A stretch of DNA of 64,000 nt from Cellulomonas composti (GCF_007990245.1 NZ_BJWG01000002.1:300926-364925); one strand, 5' to 3'. Positions 52,321 to 63,926 are shown, numbered from the stretch's first letter. Notes: generated by a model from the sequence alone, not told the origin. Numbers and translations are program-made.

Positions 52321-52743
52321 TCAGCCGGGGTCGCGGACCTGCCCGACCAGAGCGTCGACGATCCGCACGTCGGCGTCGAGCCACGGCACGTCGCGCCAGC
52401 GGGCGCGGGGCAGCCAGCGCAGCTCGTCGTGCTCGACGAGCGGTTCGGGGGTGCCGGAGTCGATCTCCGCCCACCACAGCCGCATCACGTACTGCTCCGA
52501 GAGTCGCCACGCGCCGTCGTCGGGCCCGACGACCTCGTCGCCGAGGAGGACCCGCACGCCGAGCTCCTCGCGCAGCTCACGGTGCAGCGCCTCGACGGGC
52601 GACTCGTCACCGTCGACCTTGCCGCCCGGGAACTCCCAACGACCCGCGAGCGATGCCGGGACCGCGCGGCGCGCCGCCAGCAGCTCGAAGGGGTCGTCGA
52701 GATCGTCGACGATCGCGGCGGCCACCACCAGCACGGGCTCCAT
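52321..52743 (-). CDS. Nudix hydrolase, MutT-like
   Basis: 140 residues from the ATG at 52743. EPVLVVAAAIVDD is the first strand; WEFPGGKVDGDESPVEALHR then ELREELGV forms the Nudix box (G-x5-E-x7-R-E-U-x-E-E-x-G-U). WEFPGGK and the C-terminal WLPRARWRDVPWLDADVRIV fit MutT/8-oxo-dGTPase type enzymes that sanitise the nucleotide pool. Substrate not proven. Confidence 0.9.
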   Translation of the reverse strand: MEPVLVVAAAIVDDLDDPFELLAARRAVPASLAGRWEFPGGKVDGDESPVEALHRELREELGVRVLLGDEVVGPDDGAWRLSEQYVMRLWWAEIDSGTPEPLVEHDELRWLPRARWRDVPWLDADVRIVDALVGQVRDPG

Positions 52744-52827
52744 GGCCGCGAGTCTGCCAAACGTCGCGTCCGCGGGGGGCGAGTGTGACGCGATCGACGC
52801 CGTCCGCGCGGGAGCGCCGGGCACGAC

Positions 52828-52855
52828 AACGGCCCGCCACGGGGAGCGGGCCGTT
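52828..52855 (-). terminator. Hairpin after the LuxR-type gene
   Basis: AACGGCCCGC (52828-52837) and GCGGGCCGTT (52846-52855), perfect stem, eight-base loop. It lies 85 bases past the 3' end of the minus-strand regulator gene. Confidence 0.6.
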
Positions 52856-52939
52856 CTCGTGCAGGTCCGTGCGCGCACCTCGCTGCGCGCGGGCCACGAT
52901 GCGGCCGGCGGCGTCTGGACCCCGTCGCCGGCCGGTAGA

Positions 52940-53167
52940 TCAGCTGATGCCGTGTGCCTGCGCCCAGGCGACGGCCTCCGCGCGCGTCGAGACGCCGATC
53001 TTGCGGTAGACGCTCCGCACCTGGGACTTGACGGTGTTGCGGGTGACGAAGAGTCGGGTTGCGATCTCCTCGAGCGTGACGTCCTCGCCCAGCTCGGCGA
53101 GAACGACACGTTCGCGCCGGGTCAGGGCCTCGGTGATGCCGGTGCCGCTGGTCTCCAGCATGCTCAT
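52940..53167 (-). CDS. Single-domain LuxR-type HTH regulator
   Basis: 75 residues: only a GerE/LuxR DNA-binding domain (ALTRRERVVLAELGEDVTLEEIA, then TRLFVTRNTVKSQVRSVYRK, IGVSTRAEAVAWAQ). No receiver or ligand domain is present, so it is a minimal regulator of the type that binds as a dimer to DNA or modulates others. GGAGG precedes the ATG. Its upstream region holds a copy of the AGGTCCCTTGCG element. Targets unknown. Confidence 0.85.
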   Translation of the reverse strand: MSMLETSGTGITEALTRRERVVLAELGEDVTLEEIATRLFVTRNTVKSQVRSVYRKIGVSTRAEAVAWAQAHGIS

Positions 53168-53334
53168 GGTGTCCTCCGGGTTGTGCTCACCCCCCGACGA
53201 GCGGGGGTTCCGCGAGAAGCGGTCGCAGGGTGAGAGCGGGCGGAGTCTGGACTATGACGCCGTTTTCGTGCCCGATTTCTCCCTCGCCGCGCCCCACGGC
53301 TGGGGGCGTTGCCTTGATGCCTACGATGAGCGAA

Positions 53335-53346
53335 CGCAAGGGACCT
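53335..53346 (-). promoter_or_regulatory. AGGTCCCTTGCG element, copy 2
   Basis: Minus-strand AGGTCCCTTGCG, 168 bases upstream of the LuxR-type start. Identical 12-base core to the other two copies. Confidence 0.4.
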
Positions 53347-53422
53347 AGATACACCTGAGTCCATGTGCGCCGTAGGGAATCACCCGATCAGGTCAATGCC
53401 CGCCACCCGTTGGTGGCGAGGG

Positions 53423-53791
53423 TCACCCGGCTGCGTGCGCCTCGTACTCCTCGGCCGTGAGCAGCGGCCCCGTGGAGGTGACGTCGACCTTGATCAGCCA
53501 TCCGGCCCCGAAGGGGTCGGAGTTGACGATCGACGGGTCGTCGACCGCGGCGGAGTTCACCTCGGTCACGGTGCCGCTCACAGGTGAGAACAGCTCCGAG
53601 ACCGACTTGGTGGACTCGATCTCCCCGATGACCGAGCCGGCGGCGACGTCGTCGCCGACAGCGGGCAGCTCGAGGTACACGATGTCGCCGAGCGCATCAG
53701 CGGCAACTGCCGTGATGCCGACGGTGGCGGGGGAGCCGTCCGAGAGCCACTCGTGCTCGAGTGTGTAGTGCAGGTCGGCGGGCAGGCTCAT
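53423..53791 (-). CDS. gcvH: Glycine cleavage system H protein
   Basis: 122 residues. YTLEHEWL starts the lipoyl domain; the lipoyl lysine is Lys62 in [10 protein letters not shown]. It shuttles the aminomethyl group between GcvP, GcvT and lipoamide dehydrogenase. Third gene of the gcvP-gcvT-gcvH operon. The start follows the family alignment and is preceded by GGAGCAACGC. Confidence 0.96.
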   Translation of the reverse strand: MSLPADLHYTLEHEWLSDGSPATVGITAVAADALGDIVYLELPAVGDDVAAGSVIGEIESTKSVSELFSPVSGTVTEVNSAAVDDPSIVNSDPFGAGWLIKVDVTSTGPLLTAEEYEAHAAG

Positions 53792-53847
53792 GCGTTGCTC
53801 CAGGTGTCGGCTGTCGGGCTGGGATGACGACGTCGGCGATAACGGGT

Positions 53848-54984
53848 TTACCGCGTACGGCGGTAGAAGGGAAGAGCGATGACCCTGACGGGTTCCTGGC
53901 GGCCCCGCACGTCGACGGCCAGATCGGTGCCGACGGCACTGACCTCGGGCGTCACGTAGGCCATCGCGATCGGGTGGCCGAGCGTCGGGGAGGGCGCACC
54001 GGAGGTCACGGTCCCGACGACGGCGCCGGTCGGCGTCACTACGTCGTACCCGTGCCGGGCGGCACGCCGGGACAGGCCTTCGAGCCCGACGAGCGTGCGC
54101 GCGGGCACCGCATGCGCCCGCGCCTCGAGCGGCGCACGTCCGACGAACGGCAGCGGGGAACCCTCGTCGTCCACCTTGTCGAGGCGCACCACACGGCCCA
54201 GGCCGGCGTCGTGCGGCGTCGTCGTGCGGTCGAGCTCGTTGCCGTACAGCGGCATCCCGGCCTCGAGTCGCAGCGAGTCGCGCGCGGACAGTCCCGCCGG
54301 GACGAGCCCGTGCGGCGCGCCCGCCGCCAGCAGCGTGCGCCACAGCCCGGGCGCCGCAGCGGAGTCGACGAACAGCTCGAACCCGTCCTCGCCCGTGTAG
54401 CCCGTGCGCGCGACCAGCGCCTCGACCCCGTCCACCTGGGCCGGCACGGCTGCGTAGTACCGCAGCGCGCGCACCGCCTCGACGCGGTCCGGTTCGACGA
54501 GGCCGAGCAGGATCGACTCCGCCGTCGGGCCCTGCACCGCGATCAGCGCGGTCTGCTCGGACCGGTCCGTGAGCGTCGCGCCGTCGGCCGGCTCGAGCCG
54601 CTCGGTCAGCGCCGCGCGCACGACCTCGACGTTCGACGCGTTCGCGACCACGACGAACCGCTCCGGCTCCAACCGGTACACGACGAGGTCGTCGAGCACG
54701 CCGCCGTCGGGTGCGCAGATCATCGTGTAGCGCGCGCGGCCCGGCTCGAGCGCCGTGAGGTTCCCGACGAGGGCGCGGTCGAGGCCGCGCGCGGCGCCGG
54801 GACCGCTCACCTCGAGCTCGCCCATGTGGGACAGGTCGAACAGCCCGGCGGCGGTGCGCACGGCGGTGTGCTCCGCGACGTCCGAGCCGTAGCGCAGCGG
54901 CATCTGCCAGCCCGCGAAGTCGGTCAGGACCGCGCCGAGCGCGACGTGCTCGTCGTGCAGGGGCGAGTGCCGGCTCTCGTTCAT
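53848..54984 (-). CDS. gcvT: Glycine cleavage system T protein (aminomethyltransferase)
   Basis: 378 residues from [44 protein letters not shown] (folate site), [34 protein letters not shown] and [12 protein letters not shown] are GcvT motifs; the catalytic Asp is in GGVLDDL. It passes a one-carbon unit to THF and releases ammonia. It lies 38 bases after gcvP. Confidence 0.95.
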   Translation of the reverse strand: MNESRHSPLHDEHVALGAVLTDFAGWQMPLRYGSDVAEHTAVRTAAGLFDLSHMGELEVSGPGAARGLDRALVGNLTALEPGRARYTMICAPDGGVLDDLVVYRLEPERFVVVANASNVEVVRAALTERLEPADGATLTDRSEQTALIAVQGPTAESILLGLVEPDRVEAVRALRYYAAVPAQVDGVEALVARTGYTGEDGFELFVDSAAAPGLWRTLLAAGAPHGLVPAGLSARDSLRLEAGMPLYGNELDRTTTPHDAGLGRVVRLDKVDDEGSPLPFVGRAPLEARAHAVPARTLVGLEGLSRRAARHGYDVVTPTGAVVGTVTSGAPSPTLGHPIAMAYVTPEVSAVGTDLAVDVRGRQEPVRVIALPFYRRTR

Positions 54985-55022
54985 CGCAGCTCCAGTCGTC
55001 GAATCGGTGGCGGGGTGATCGG

Positions 55023-58010
<2,988 letters not shown>

Positions 58011-58074
58011 AGGCTGCTCCGGGCGGGTCGTCCGGCGGGGGCCGGAACGGTCAGGGGGCTCCCCGCTCTGTCTT

Positions 58075-58266
58075 CAGTCGCTCGCGCGACGACCTGAGAG
58101 TTTGGCCGGTCCGCCTGTCGGGGCGCGCCGGCTTGCACCGTCGGTGGGCGCCCTCGTCGGGCGCCGCTTTCCAGAGTTGCCTCGCCGCGGCGGTACAGGG
58201 GCCTGAGAGATTCCCGGGGAGGGTTGCTCCTTCGGCGCCCGCGGGTGCGGGACTCTCCCGTCGCGG
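58075..58266 (-). promoter_or_regulatory. Tandem glycine riboswitch
   Basis: Two aptamers on the minus strand. First: CGGGAGAGTCCC, GGGCGCCGAAGGAGCAACCC, then GAATCTCTCAGGCCCC. Second: GCGCCCACCGACGGTGCAAG, then AAACTCTCAGGTCGTC. Paired GCAA-type cores and CTCTCAGG ends are the glycine aptamer marks. It leads into gcvP and should turn the operon on when glycine is high. Confidence 0.9.
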
Positions 58267-58317
58267 TTCGAGCAGCGTGTGAAGTTCTGCGTCCAGGGTA
58301 CCCGCCCGGCCCGGGCG

Positions 58318-59136
58318 TCAGCAGGTGACGTCCACGCTGAAGTAGTAGTCCGAGAGCGTGCCGCTCTGGTCGGTCATCTGGACGTACACGTACTGGCCGC
58401 TCACGTACCCGCTCACGGTGTACGCGTAGTAGTACGACGACACCACCGGCACGCAGCCGGTCAGGTCGCGGTCCGCGACGAGGGTGTAGTACCCGGTCGA
58501 GGAGTGGCCGTACGCCTTGAGCCGGCCCGTGCCGCTGTAGAGCGCGCCGGTGTCGCTGAACGTCCCGGCGATCGCGGCGACGTAGTACCCGACGACGTCG
58601 ATCGACAGATCGGTACGCGCGTTGCGGTTGCGCACCTTGAGCGCATAGGCGCTGGAGGGGTTGACGGAGACGGTCGCGCTCGCGACCACGCGTTGCCCGG
58701 GCACGTAGGACGTGATCATGCTCGAGGGCGCGGTCGTCCCGTTCGCCCACGCCTGGAGGTTGCCCTTCGCGGTGCCGTGGGAGGCCGAGAAGCTCGCCTC
58801 GATCGCGCGTGCACCGACGGGGATGCCGCAGCCGCCGCTCTTGCCACCCTGCGGCGAGAAACCGAACGTCCCGCCCACGTAGTAGGTGCGGGTCTCGCCG
58901 GACTTGAGCGGCGTGCCGTTGGTCCCGGTACCCGTCTCGGTGTCGACGATGCGGCACGGCGCGATCGCGACGAAGTCGAGGTTCGGTGCGGTCGGGGCCG
59001 ACTCCTGGGCGACGACCGCGGACGGCACCCCCGGCGGTGGTGGTGGCGTCGACGCGCCGGGCACGGCGGCGGGCAGTGCGATGGCGAGCGCGGCTCCGGC
59101 GGCCGCGGCGGTGACGAGCTGGACCCACTGACGCAT
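58318..59136 (-). CDS. Secreted protein with CR(I/L)xDT repeat-type domain, paralogue 1
   Basis: 272 residues from the ATG at 59136, which has GGAGG upstream. Signal peptide MRQWVQLVTAAAAGAALAIA, a Pro linker, then IAPCRIVDTETGTG, GGCGIPVGARAIEASFSASH, KGNLQAWANGT, TSYVPGQRVVASATVSV, IDVVGYYVAA and the end VTC. This is the beta-rich domain with CRLxDTR / AVxxNxTA / VVGYF text seen in many actinobacterial exported proteins. Function unknown; surface binding is plausible. The paralogue is the next upstream gene on the same strand. Confidence 0.75.
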   Translation of the reverse strand: MRQWVQLVTAAAAGAALAIALPAAVPGASTPPPPPGVPSAVVAQESAPTAPNLDFVAIAPCRIVDTETGTGTNGTPLKSGETRTYYVGGTFGFSPQGGKSGGCGIPVGARAIEASFSASHGTAKGNLQAWANGTTAPSSMITSYVPGQRVVASATVSVNPSSAYALKVRNRNARTDLSIDVVGYYVAAIAGTFSDTGALYSGTGRLKAYGHSSTGYYTLVADRDLTGCVPVVSSYYYAYTVSGYVSGQYVYVQMTDQSGTLSDYYFSVDVTC

Positions 59137-59363
59137 CACGGACCTCCGGGACCTGATGAATCGGACAAGGCGAGTGTGGCCCTGCCGTGGTGCGCGGCGC
59201 GACGTCTATCGCCCGGGCGCCCGGGTGGTCTTCTCACGACGAGACCGCGCGCCGGTGCGGGACCGCCGTGGTCAATCTGGCCGCGTGACGAGTCCGGTGC
59301 GTGCGGTGGTGGTCGTGGTCTCCAACCGCCGTGGACAGCCTGCGGGCCGCCTTCGGCGCCCGC

Positions 59364-60179
59364 TCAGCAGGTCACCACGACCTGCACATAGCTGATCGTG
59401 GGCTCACTGGAGCTGTCGGTGACAGCGACGTAGACGTCGTTGAGGAACGTGCACGCCGTCGCGGTGTTCGAGTCGGAGAACGTCGTGGCAGTCGGGACGC
59501 ACCCGGTCAGGTCCCGGTCGGCCGTGACCGTGTACCTGCCGGTCTGGACGCGTGTCGTCGCCACCACCCCGGCCCCACCGGCGTAGATCGTCCCGTTGGC
59601 AGCGAGGGTCACCGCGATGGACGGCACGTAGTAGCCGACGACGTCGACGGCGAGCTGGGTCGTCCCGCCGTGGTTGGCGATCGTGAGCGAGAACGCGGTT
59701 CCCGGGGCCACGGTAAGCGTCGCGTTCTCGACACTGCGCAGGCCCGCGGCGTAGGAGAGCACCATCGCCGCCGGCTCGGACGAGTCGGAGGCCCACGCCC
59801 GGAGGTACCCCTTGCCCGAGGTGCGCGACGCATTGACGCTCGCCTCGATCGCGTGCACTCCCGTCGGGATGCCGCAGCCGCCGTCCGTCCCACCCTGCCT
59901 GCCGAATCCGCGCGCCCCGCTCACGTAGTACGACTGCGTGGTGCCGTCGACGAGCGGTCCGGCCCACCTCCCGCTGCCCTGGGTGGTGTCGAGGATGCGG
60001 CAAGGCTTGATCGTCACGTAGTCGAGGTGCGGGACCAGCGTCTTCATGGGCACGGCGACGCCGCTCGGCGGGCTCGGCGGTGTGACCGGGTCGCCCTGCG
60101 CGCCCAGGACCGCGGGTGCGGCGAGCGCCAGCGCACCGCCGGCGACGACGGCGGTGACGAGCTCGATCCAGCGACGCAT
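59364..60179 (-). CDS. Secreted protein with CR(I/L)xDT repeat-type domain, paralogue 2
   Basis: 271 residues. Same architecture as paralogue 1: signal MRRWIELVTAVVAGGALALA, KPCRILDTTQGSG, GGCGIPTGVHAIEASVNASR, KGYLRAWAS, MVLSYAAGLRSVENATLTV, VDVVGYYVPSI, and the same C-terminal GCVPT...VTC pattern, so a tandem duplication. The upstream 255-bp gap holds the third AGGTCCCTTGCG element. Function unknown. Confidence 0.75.
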   Translation of the reverse strand: MRRWIELVTAVVAGGALALAAPAVLGAQGDPVTPPSPPSGVAVPMKTLVPHLDYVTIKPCRILDTTQGSGRWAGPLVDGTTQSYYVSGARGFGRQGGTDGGCGIPTGVHAIEASVNASRTSGKGYLRAWASDSSEPAAMVLSYAAGLRSVENATLTVAPGTAFSLTIANHGGTTQLAVDVVGYYVPSIAVTLAANGTIYAGGAGVVATTRVQTGRYTVTADRDLTGCVPTATTFSDSNTATACTFLNDVYVAVTDSSSEPTISYVQVVVTC

Positions 60180-60256
60180 CCCGACCTCGCGACCTCTCGA
60201 TCTTGCGAACGGCCCACCTACCCCTACGGCCCAACGTCTGTCGTCCGGCGCCGCCC

Positions 60257-60268
60257 CGCAAGGGACCT
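60257..60268 (-). promoter_or_regulatory. AGGTCCCTTGCG element, copy 3
   Basis: Minus-strand AGGTCCCTTGCG, 78 bases upstream of the secreted paralogue start at 60179, nearly the same distance as copy 1 to its gene. Confidence 0.4.
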
Positions 60269-60434
60269 AGGGCTCAGCGCTTCACCACCGGGTTGACGTC
60301 GTGGTCCGTGGGAGTGCGGTGTCCTCCACGACCGTCATGGCGCTGAGGCAGACCGCGCCGCCGCGGGCCCGCCCCTGCCTCTGGGCCGGCGAGACGGCAC
60401 GACGGATGCGTCGGGCCGCGGTTAGCCTGGCCGG

Positions 60435-60914
60435 GTGAGCCAGGCGCGCGCGGTGGTGGTGGTCGTCTCCGACCGCAGCGCGTCGGGCGCGCGTGAGGAC
60501 CGGTCCGGGCCCGCGGCGGTCGAGCTGCTCCGCGCGGCCGGGCTGGCGGTCGCAGCACCCGTGGTCGTGCCGGACGGTGCGGACTCGGTCGAGAGCGCGC
60601 TGCGCGCCGCGGTGGCCGACGGTGCGGCGCTGGTCGTGACGTCCGGCGGCACCGGGGTCGGGCCGCGCGACGAGACGCCGGAGGGCACGCGCGGACTGCT
60701 CGCCAAGGAGCTGCCCGGCATCGGCGAGCTGCTGCGGCGTTCGTCGGACGTCCCCACCGCGGTGCTGAGCCGCGGGCTCGCCGGCGTCACGACGCAGGGC
60801 GTCCTCGTCGTGAACCTGCCCGGCTCTCCCGGTGGCGTGCGAGACGGGCTCGCCGTCCTCCTGCCCCTGCTGCCGCATCTGCTGAGCCAGGTCGCCGGCG
60901 GTGACCACACATGA
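60435..60914 (+). CDS. mog: Molybdopterin adenylyltransferase (MogA/MoaB family)
   Basis: 159 residues. AVVVVVSDRSASGAREDRSG, then TSGGTGVGPRDETPEG (the substrate loop) and NLPGSPGGVRDGLAVLLP at the end define the family. It adenylates molybdopterin before metal insertion. The GTG start lies 15 bases after the last G-rich promoter bases. The stop overlaps moaE (ATGA). MogA versus MoaB naming is not settled by sequence. Confidence 0.88.
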   Translation: MSQARAVVVVVSDRSASGAREDRSGPAAVELLRAAGLAVAAPVVVPDGADSVESALRAAVADGAALVVTSGGTGVGPRDETPEGTRGLLAKELPGIGELLRRSSDVPTAVLSRGLAGVTTQGVLVVNLPGSPGGVRDGLAVLLPLLPHLLSQVAGGDHT

Positions 60915-61324
60915 TCGCCACCGTGACGGACCAGCCGCTGGACCTCCTGTTTCACGTGGAACAGGTCGGAAGCGCGCAAGCGGGTGCCGTCGCGACGTTC
61001 GTCGGGCTGGTGCGCGACCACGACCCGGCGGTCGCCGGCGAGGTCGTCGGGCTCGAGTACTCCGCCCATCCGGACGCGGCCGCGACGATCGAGCGCATCG
61101 CAGCCGAGGTGGCCGCGGACCCGGCCGTGCTGGGCCTGGCCGTGAGTCACCGCATCGGCCGGCTCGCTGTCGGCGAGGCGGCGATCGTCGCGGCCGTCGC
61201 GGCCGCCCACCGCGCGGCGGCGTTCGAGTCGTGCCGCCTGCTCGTCGAGCAGGTCAAGGCGGAGCTGCCGGTCTGGAAGCGCGAGCTGCTCGCGGACGGC
61301 ACGCATCACTGGGTCGGGCTGTGA
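60911..61324 (+). CDS. moaE: Molybdopterin synthase catalytic subunit MoaE
   Basis: 137 residues. GAVATFVGLVRDHD, EYSAHPDAA and the C-terminal ESCRLLVEQVKAELPVWKRE (the catalytic Lys pair) are MoaE motifs. With MoaD it puts two sulfurs into precursor Z to make molybdopterin. Residues 14-17 (FHVE) are encoded by a parS-like sequence and are unusual at this position, where Ala/Leu-rich text is typical. Both ends overlap neighbours (ATGA, GTGA). Confidence 0.93.
   Translation: MIATVTDQPLDLLFHVEQVGSAQAGAVATFVGLVRDHDPAVAGEVVGLEYSAHPDAAATIERIAAEVAADPAVLGLAVSHRIGRLAVGEAAIVAAVAAAHRAAAFESCRLLVEQVKAELPVWKRELLADGTHHWVGL
60948..60963. promoter_or_regulatory. parS-like ParB site inside moaE
   Basis: TGTTTCACGTGGAACA matches the bacterial parS consensus TGTTTCACGTGAAACA in 15 of 16 bases and is palindromic but for that base. 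ParB spreads from such sites to organise chromosome segregation, usually near oriC. Binding here is not shown. Confidence 0.6.
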
Positions 61325-62340
61325 CCCCGCGCGGCGGTCTGGTCGACCGCTTCGGGCGCGCGCACCACGACCTGCGCATCTCGCTGACCGACCGCTGCTC
61401 GCTGCGCTGCACCTACTGCATGCCGGCCGAGGGCGTCCCGTGGCTCGCGCGCTCGACCATGCTGAGCACCGAGGAGATCGTGCGTGTCGCCCGCGTCGGA
61501 GTCGACCTGGGCATCCGCGAGATCCGACTCACGGGCGGCGAACCGCTCCTGCGCGTCGACGTGGTCGACGTGGTGCGGCGGCTCACCGCGCTCACGACGC
61601 CCGAGGGCGAACCCGTCGAGGTGTCGCTCACGACCAACGCGCTGCGGATGCCCGCGCTCGCCGCACCGCTGCGCGACGCCGGCCTGACACGGGTCAACAT
61701 CAGCCTCGACACCCTCGACCGGGCCAAGTTCCTCCAGCTGACCCGCCGCGACAAGCTCGTCGAGACGCTCGCGGGCATCGCCGCCGCCGACGCCGCCGGC
61801 CTGCACCCGGTCAAGATCAACGCGGTCGCGATGCGCGGTGTGAACGACGACGAGATCGTCGCCCTGACCCGGTTCGCCGTCGACCGCGGCTACCAGATGC
61901 GGTTCATCGAGCAGATGCCGCTCGATGGCGGGCACACCTGGGACCGCAAGGTCATGGTCACGCAGGCGGAGATGCTCGAGCAGCTGACCTCGGCGTTCAC
62001 GCTCACCGAGGTGCCCGGACGCGGCGCCGCCCCCGCCGAGCTCTGGTACGTCGACGGCGGCCCGCACACCGTCGGCGTCATCGCCTCGGTCACCGCGCCG
62101 TTCTGCGGCGCGTGCGACCGGCTGCGGCTCACCGCCGACGGTCAGCTCCGTGCGTGCCTGTTCTCGCAGGCCGAGGTGGACACGCGCGAGGTCCTGCGGT
62201 CCGACGAGCCCGCGGACGTGGTCGACGAGGGCATCGCCGCCGCGTACCGGCGGTGCCTGGCCGGCAAGAAGGCCGGCCACGACATCGACGACCCGACCTT
62301 CCTCCAGCCGAACCGCCCGATGAGCGCCATCGGCGGCTGA
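61321..62340 (+). CDS. moaA: GTP 3',8-cyclase MoaA
   Basis: 339 residues. Radical-SAM cluster C26-x3-C30-x2-C33 (CSLRCTYC), RLTGGEPLLR (SAM site), and the C-terminal [4Fe-4S] cysteines in PFCGACDRLRLTADGQLRAC. The GG end is needed for activity. It makes the first cyclic intermediate of molybdenum cofactor from GTP. GTG start overlaps moaE. No moaC gene is in the window. Confidence 0.95.
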   Translation: MTPRGGLVDRFGRAHHDLRISLTDRCSLRCTYCMPAEGVPWLARSTMLSTEEIVRVARVGVDLGIREIRLTGGEPLLRVDVVDVVRRLTALTTPEGEPVEVSLTTNALRMPALAAPLRDAGLTRVNISLDTLDRAKFLQLTRRDKLVETLAGIAAADAAGLHPVKINAVAMRGVNDDEIVALTRFAVDRGYQMRFIEQMPLDGGHTWDRKVMVTQAEMLEQLTSAFTLTEVPGRGAAPAELWYVDGGPHTVGVIASVTAPFCGACDRLRLTADGQLRACLFSQAEVDTREVLRSDEPADVVDEGIAAAYRRCLAGKKAGHDIDDPTFLQPNRPMSAIGG

Positions 62341-62383
62341 CCCACGCTGCGCCGTGAGCCCGGCTGCGCCGGTGACGGCTGGG

Positions 62384-62620
62384 TCAGCCGCCGGCGAACG
62401 GCGGCAGGACGTCCAGGGTCGCGCCCGACGGGACGACGTCGCCGGGTTCGAGACGGCTGCCGTCGGCGAGGAGCGCGCAGCGGGCCAGGACGCGCTCCAG
62501 CCCGTCGCCGTGACGTGCGCCGAGCAGTGCCCGGATGTCGTCGATCTCGCCGGAAGGCACCTGTTCGGTGTCGAGACCCGCGGCCTCGGCCGCGGCGGCG
62601 AAGTAGCGGACGGTGATCAT
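62384..62620 (-). CDS. moaD: MoaD/ThiS-family sulfur carrier
   Basis: 78 residues of ubiquitin-like fold ending PPFAGG; the Gly-Gly terminus is adenylated and thiocarboxylated before sulfur transfer. The ATG overlaps the stop of the DUF6457 gene (ATGA). By context it is the MoaE partner rather than ThiS. Confidence 0.85.
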   Translation of the reverse strand: MITVRYFAAAAEAAGLDTEQVPSGEIDDIRALLGARHGDGLERVLARCALLADGSRLEPGDVVPSGATLDVLPPFAGG

Positions 62621-62913
62621 GCGGGGCCGTCGGCCGGGGCGTCGTCGCCCGCGGCGGTCCAGGTCACGGCGGCGCGCTCCACGCGGTCGAGCAGCGCGAC
62701 GACCTCGTCGGCGGGCAGGTCCGCGGCCGCGAGGCCGGCCACGAACATCGTCACGGGTACGGCGGGGCGGGCCACACCGTGCGCGACCTCGCTCGACAGG
62801 TCGAGCAACCTGTCCAGGTCCACCCGCGAGCGCTTGACGCCCAGCAGCGCGGTGATGTGGTCGACCCACTGCGGCAGGTCGGCGCCGGGGGCCCGGCGCG
62901 GGTCGTCGGTCAT
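62617..62913 (-). CDS. DUF6457 small helical protein
   Basis: 98 residues: ADLPQWVDHITALLGVKRSRVDLDRLLDLSSEVAHGVARPAVPVTMFVAGLAA. This matches the actinobacterial DUF6457 domain, often adjacent or fused to MobA-like proteins. Role unknown; coupling on both sides (ATGA overlaps) ties it to cofactor synthesis. Confidence 0.75.
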   Translation of the reverse strand: MTDDPRRAPGADLPQWVDHITALLGVKRSRVDLDRLLDLSSEVAHGVARPAVPVTMFVAGLAAADLPADEVVALLDRVERAAVTWTAAGDDAPADGPA

Positions 62914-63605
62914 GGCGTGCTCCCACGGTCGTCACGTCCGGCCTCCGGGGCCGGCTGGTCCGATCGTGCCACGCCGGGCCCCGCGCCCGCGTCCGCGCGC
63001 AGTTCGGTGTCGAGGCGGTGCACGTCCGGCCAGGTGTCCGCGTCGGCGGCCACGTCGCCGGGATCCGCGACGTCGACCAGGCGCAGTCCGACGACGAGCG
63101 CGCGCACCGGCACGTCGCGCACCGAGGCGAGCCGGCCGAGCGCCGCCGCGAGCGCGCCCCGACGGTAGGCGGCGACGAGGTGCTGCGGGTGGCCCGCGGC
63201 GTCCACGAGCCGCGCACCGTCCACGCCCGGCCGCCCGGCGGCCTCGACCAGCGCCTCGACCACGGCTCCCGCACGCGGCACGTCGCACGCCAGGACCACG
63301 ACGACCCCCACGTCGTCGCGGGATGCGTCCGGCGAGCCGTCCGTGCCGGCGTCGGCCGTCAGGAACGCGAGCCCCGCGTCGATCCCCGCGACGGGCCCAC
63401 CGCCGGGCGGGTCCTCGAGCGTCGTCGGCACGCCGGGCCGCGCGAGCGTCGCGGGTCCGACGAGCACGCGCCGCTCGGCCCCGGCCACGGCGCCGAGCGC
63501 ATGGTCGACCAGCGCCCGCCCCGCGACCTCGACCTCCGGCTTCACGACCCCGCCGAGCCGCCGCCCGGCCCCGCCGGCCAGCACGACCGCATCGAACGAC
63601 CCCAC
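62910..63605 (-). CDS. mobA: MobA-like molybdenum cofactor nucleotidyltransferase
   Basis: 231 residues from the GTG at 63605 (MGSFDAVVLAGG), with GGAGG upstream; the frame is open much further into repeats. LAGGAGRRLGGVVKP is the NTP loop with the conserved Lys, VVLACDVPRAG holds the metal-binding Asp, and QHLVAAYRRGAL is the substrate loop. It would attach GMP (or CMP) to the cofactor. First gene of mobA-DUF6457-moaD, converging on mog-moaE-moaA. Confidence 0.82.
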   Translation of the reverse strand: MGSFDAVVLAGGAGRRLGGVVKPEVEVAGRALVDHALGAVAGAERRVLVGPATLARPGVPTTLEDPPGGGPVAGIDAGLAFLTADAGTDGSPDASRDDVGVVVVLACDVPRAGAVVEALVEAAGRPGVDGARLVDAAGHPQHLVAAYRRGALAAALGRLASVRDVPVRALVVGLRLVDVADPGDVAADADTWPDVHRLDTELRADAGAGPGVARSDQPAPEAGRDDRGSTP

Positions 63606-63757
63606 CACACCTCCCACCGCCACCCTCAGCCCCCGATCACCGCACCCATCGAAGCAACTCCCGCCAGCCCCACCGGCCCCCACCTGCATCCAACACCGCA
63701 CCCACCACCACGCCCCCGGACCAGCTCCGCACTCGCCGCGAACCGCCCCCAGCCCGG

Positions 63758-63793
63758 CCAAACCACCCCCCGCGGCCAAACCACCCCCCGCGG
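63758..63793. repeat. 18-bp tandem repeat
   Basis: CCAAACCACCCCCCGCGG occurs twice head to tail (63758-63775, 63776-63793) and a third partial copy follows. The 395 bp from 63606 to the window end holds only C-rich repeats and the next element, no supported gene. Confidence 0.6.
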
Positions 63794-63870
63794 CCCAACC
63801 AAGCCGTGCGGGCCGCCGACCCGTGCGGGCCGCCCACCCCCTGCGACGAGGAGATCCGGCGCCGGGGTCG

Positions 63871-63926
63871 TGGATGCAGGTATCAATGCAGATCCCGGCG
63901 GGCCGACCACCGCCGACCTGCATCCA
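63871..63926. repeat. GTGGATGCAG hairpin repeat, distant copy
   Basis: TGGATGCAGG (63871-63880) and CCTGCATCCA (63917-63926), perfect arms, with TATCAATGCAG after arm 1 as in the copies near metE (CATCGATGCAG). A single arm CCTGCATCCA also occurs near 63686. Same repeat family, 13 kb away. Confidence 0.55.
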
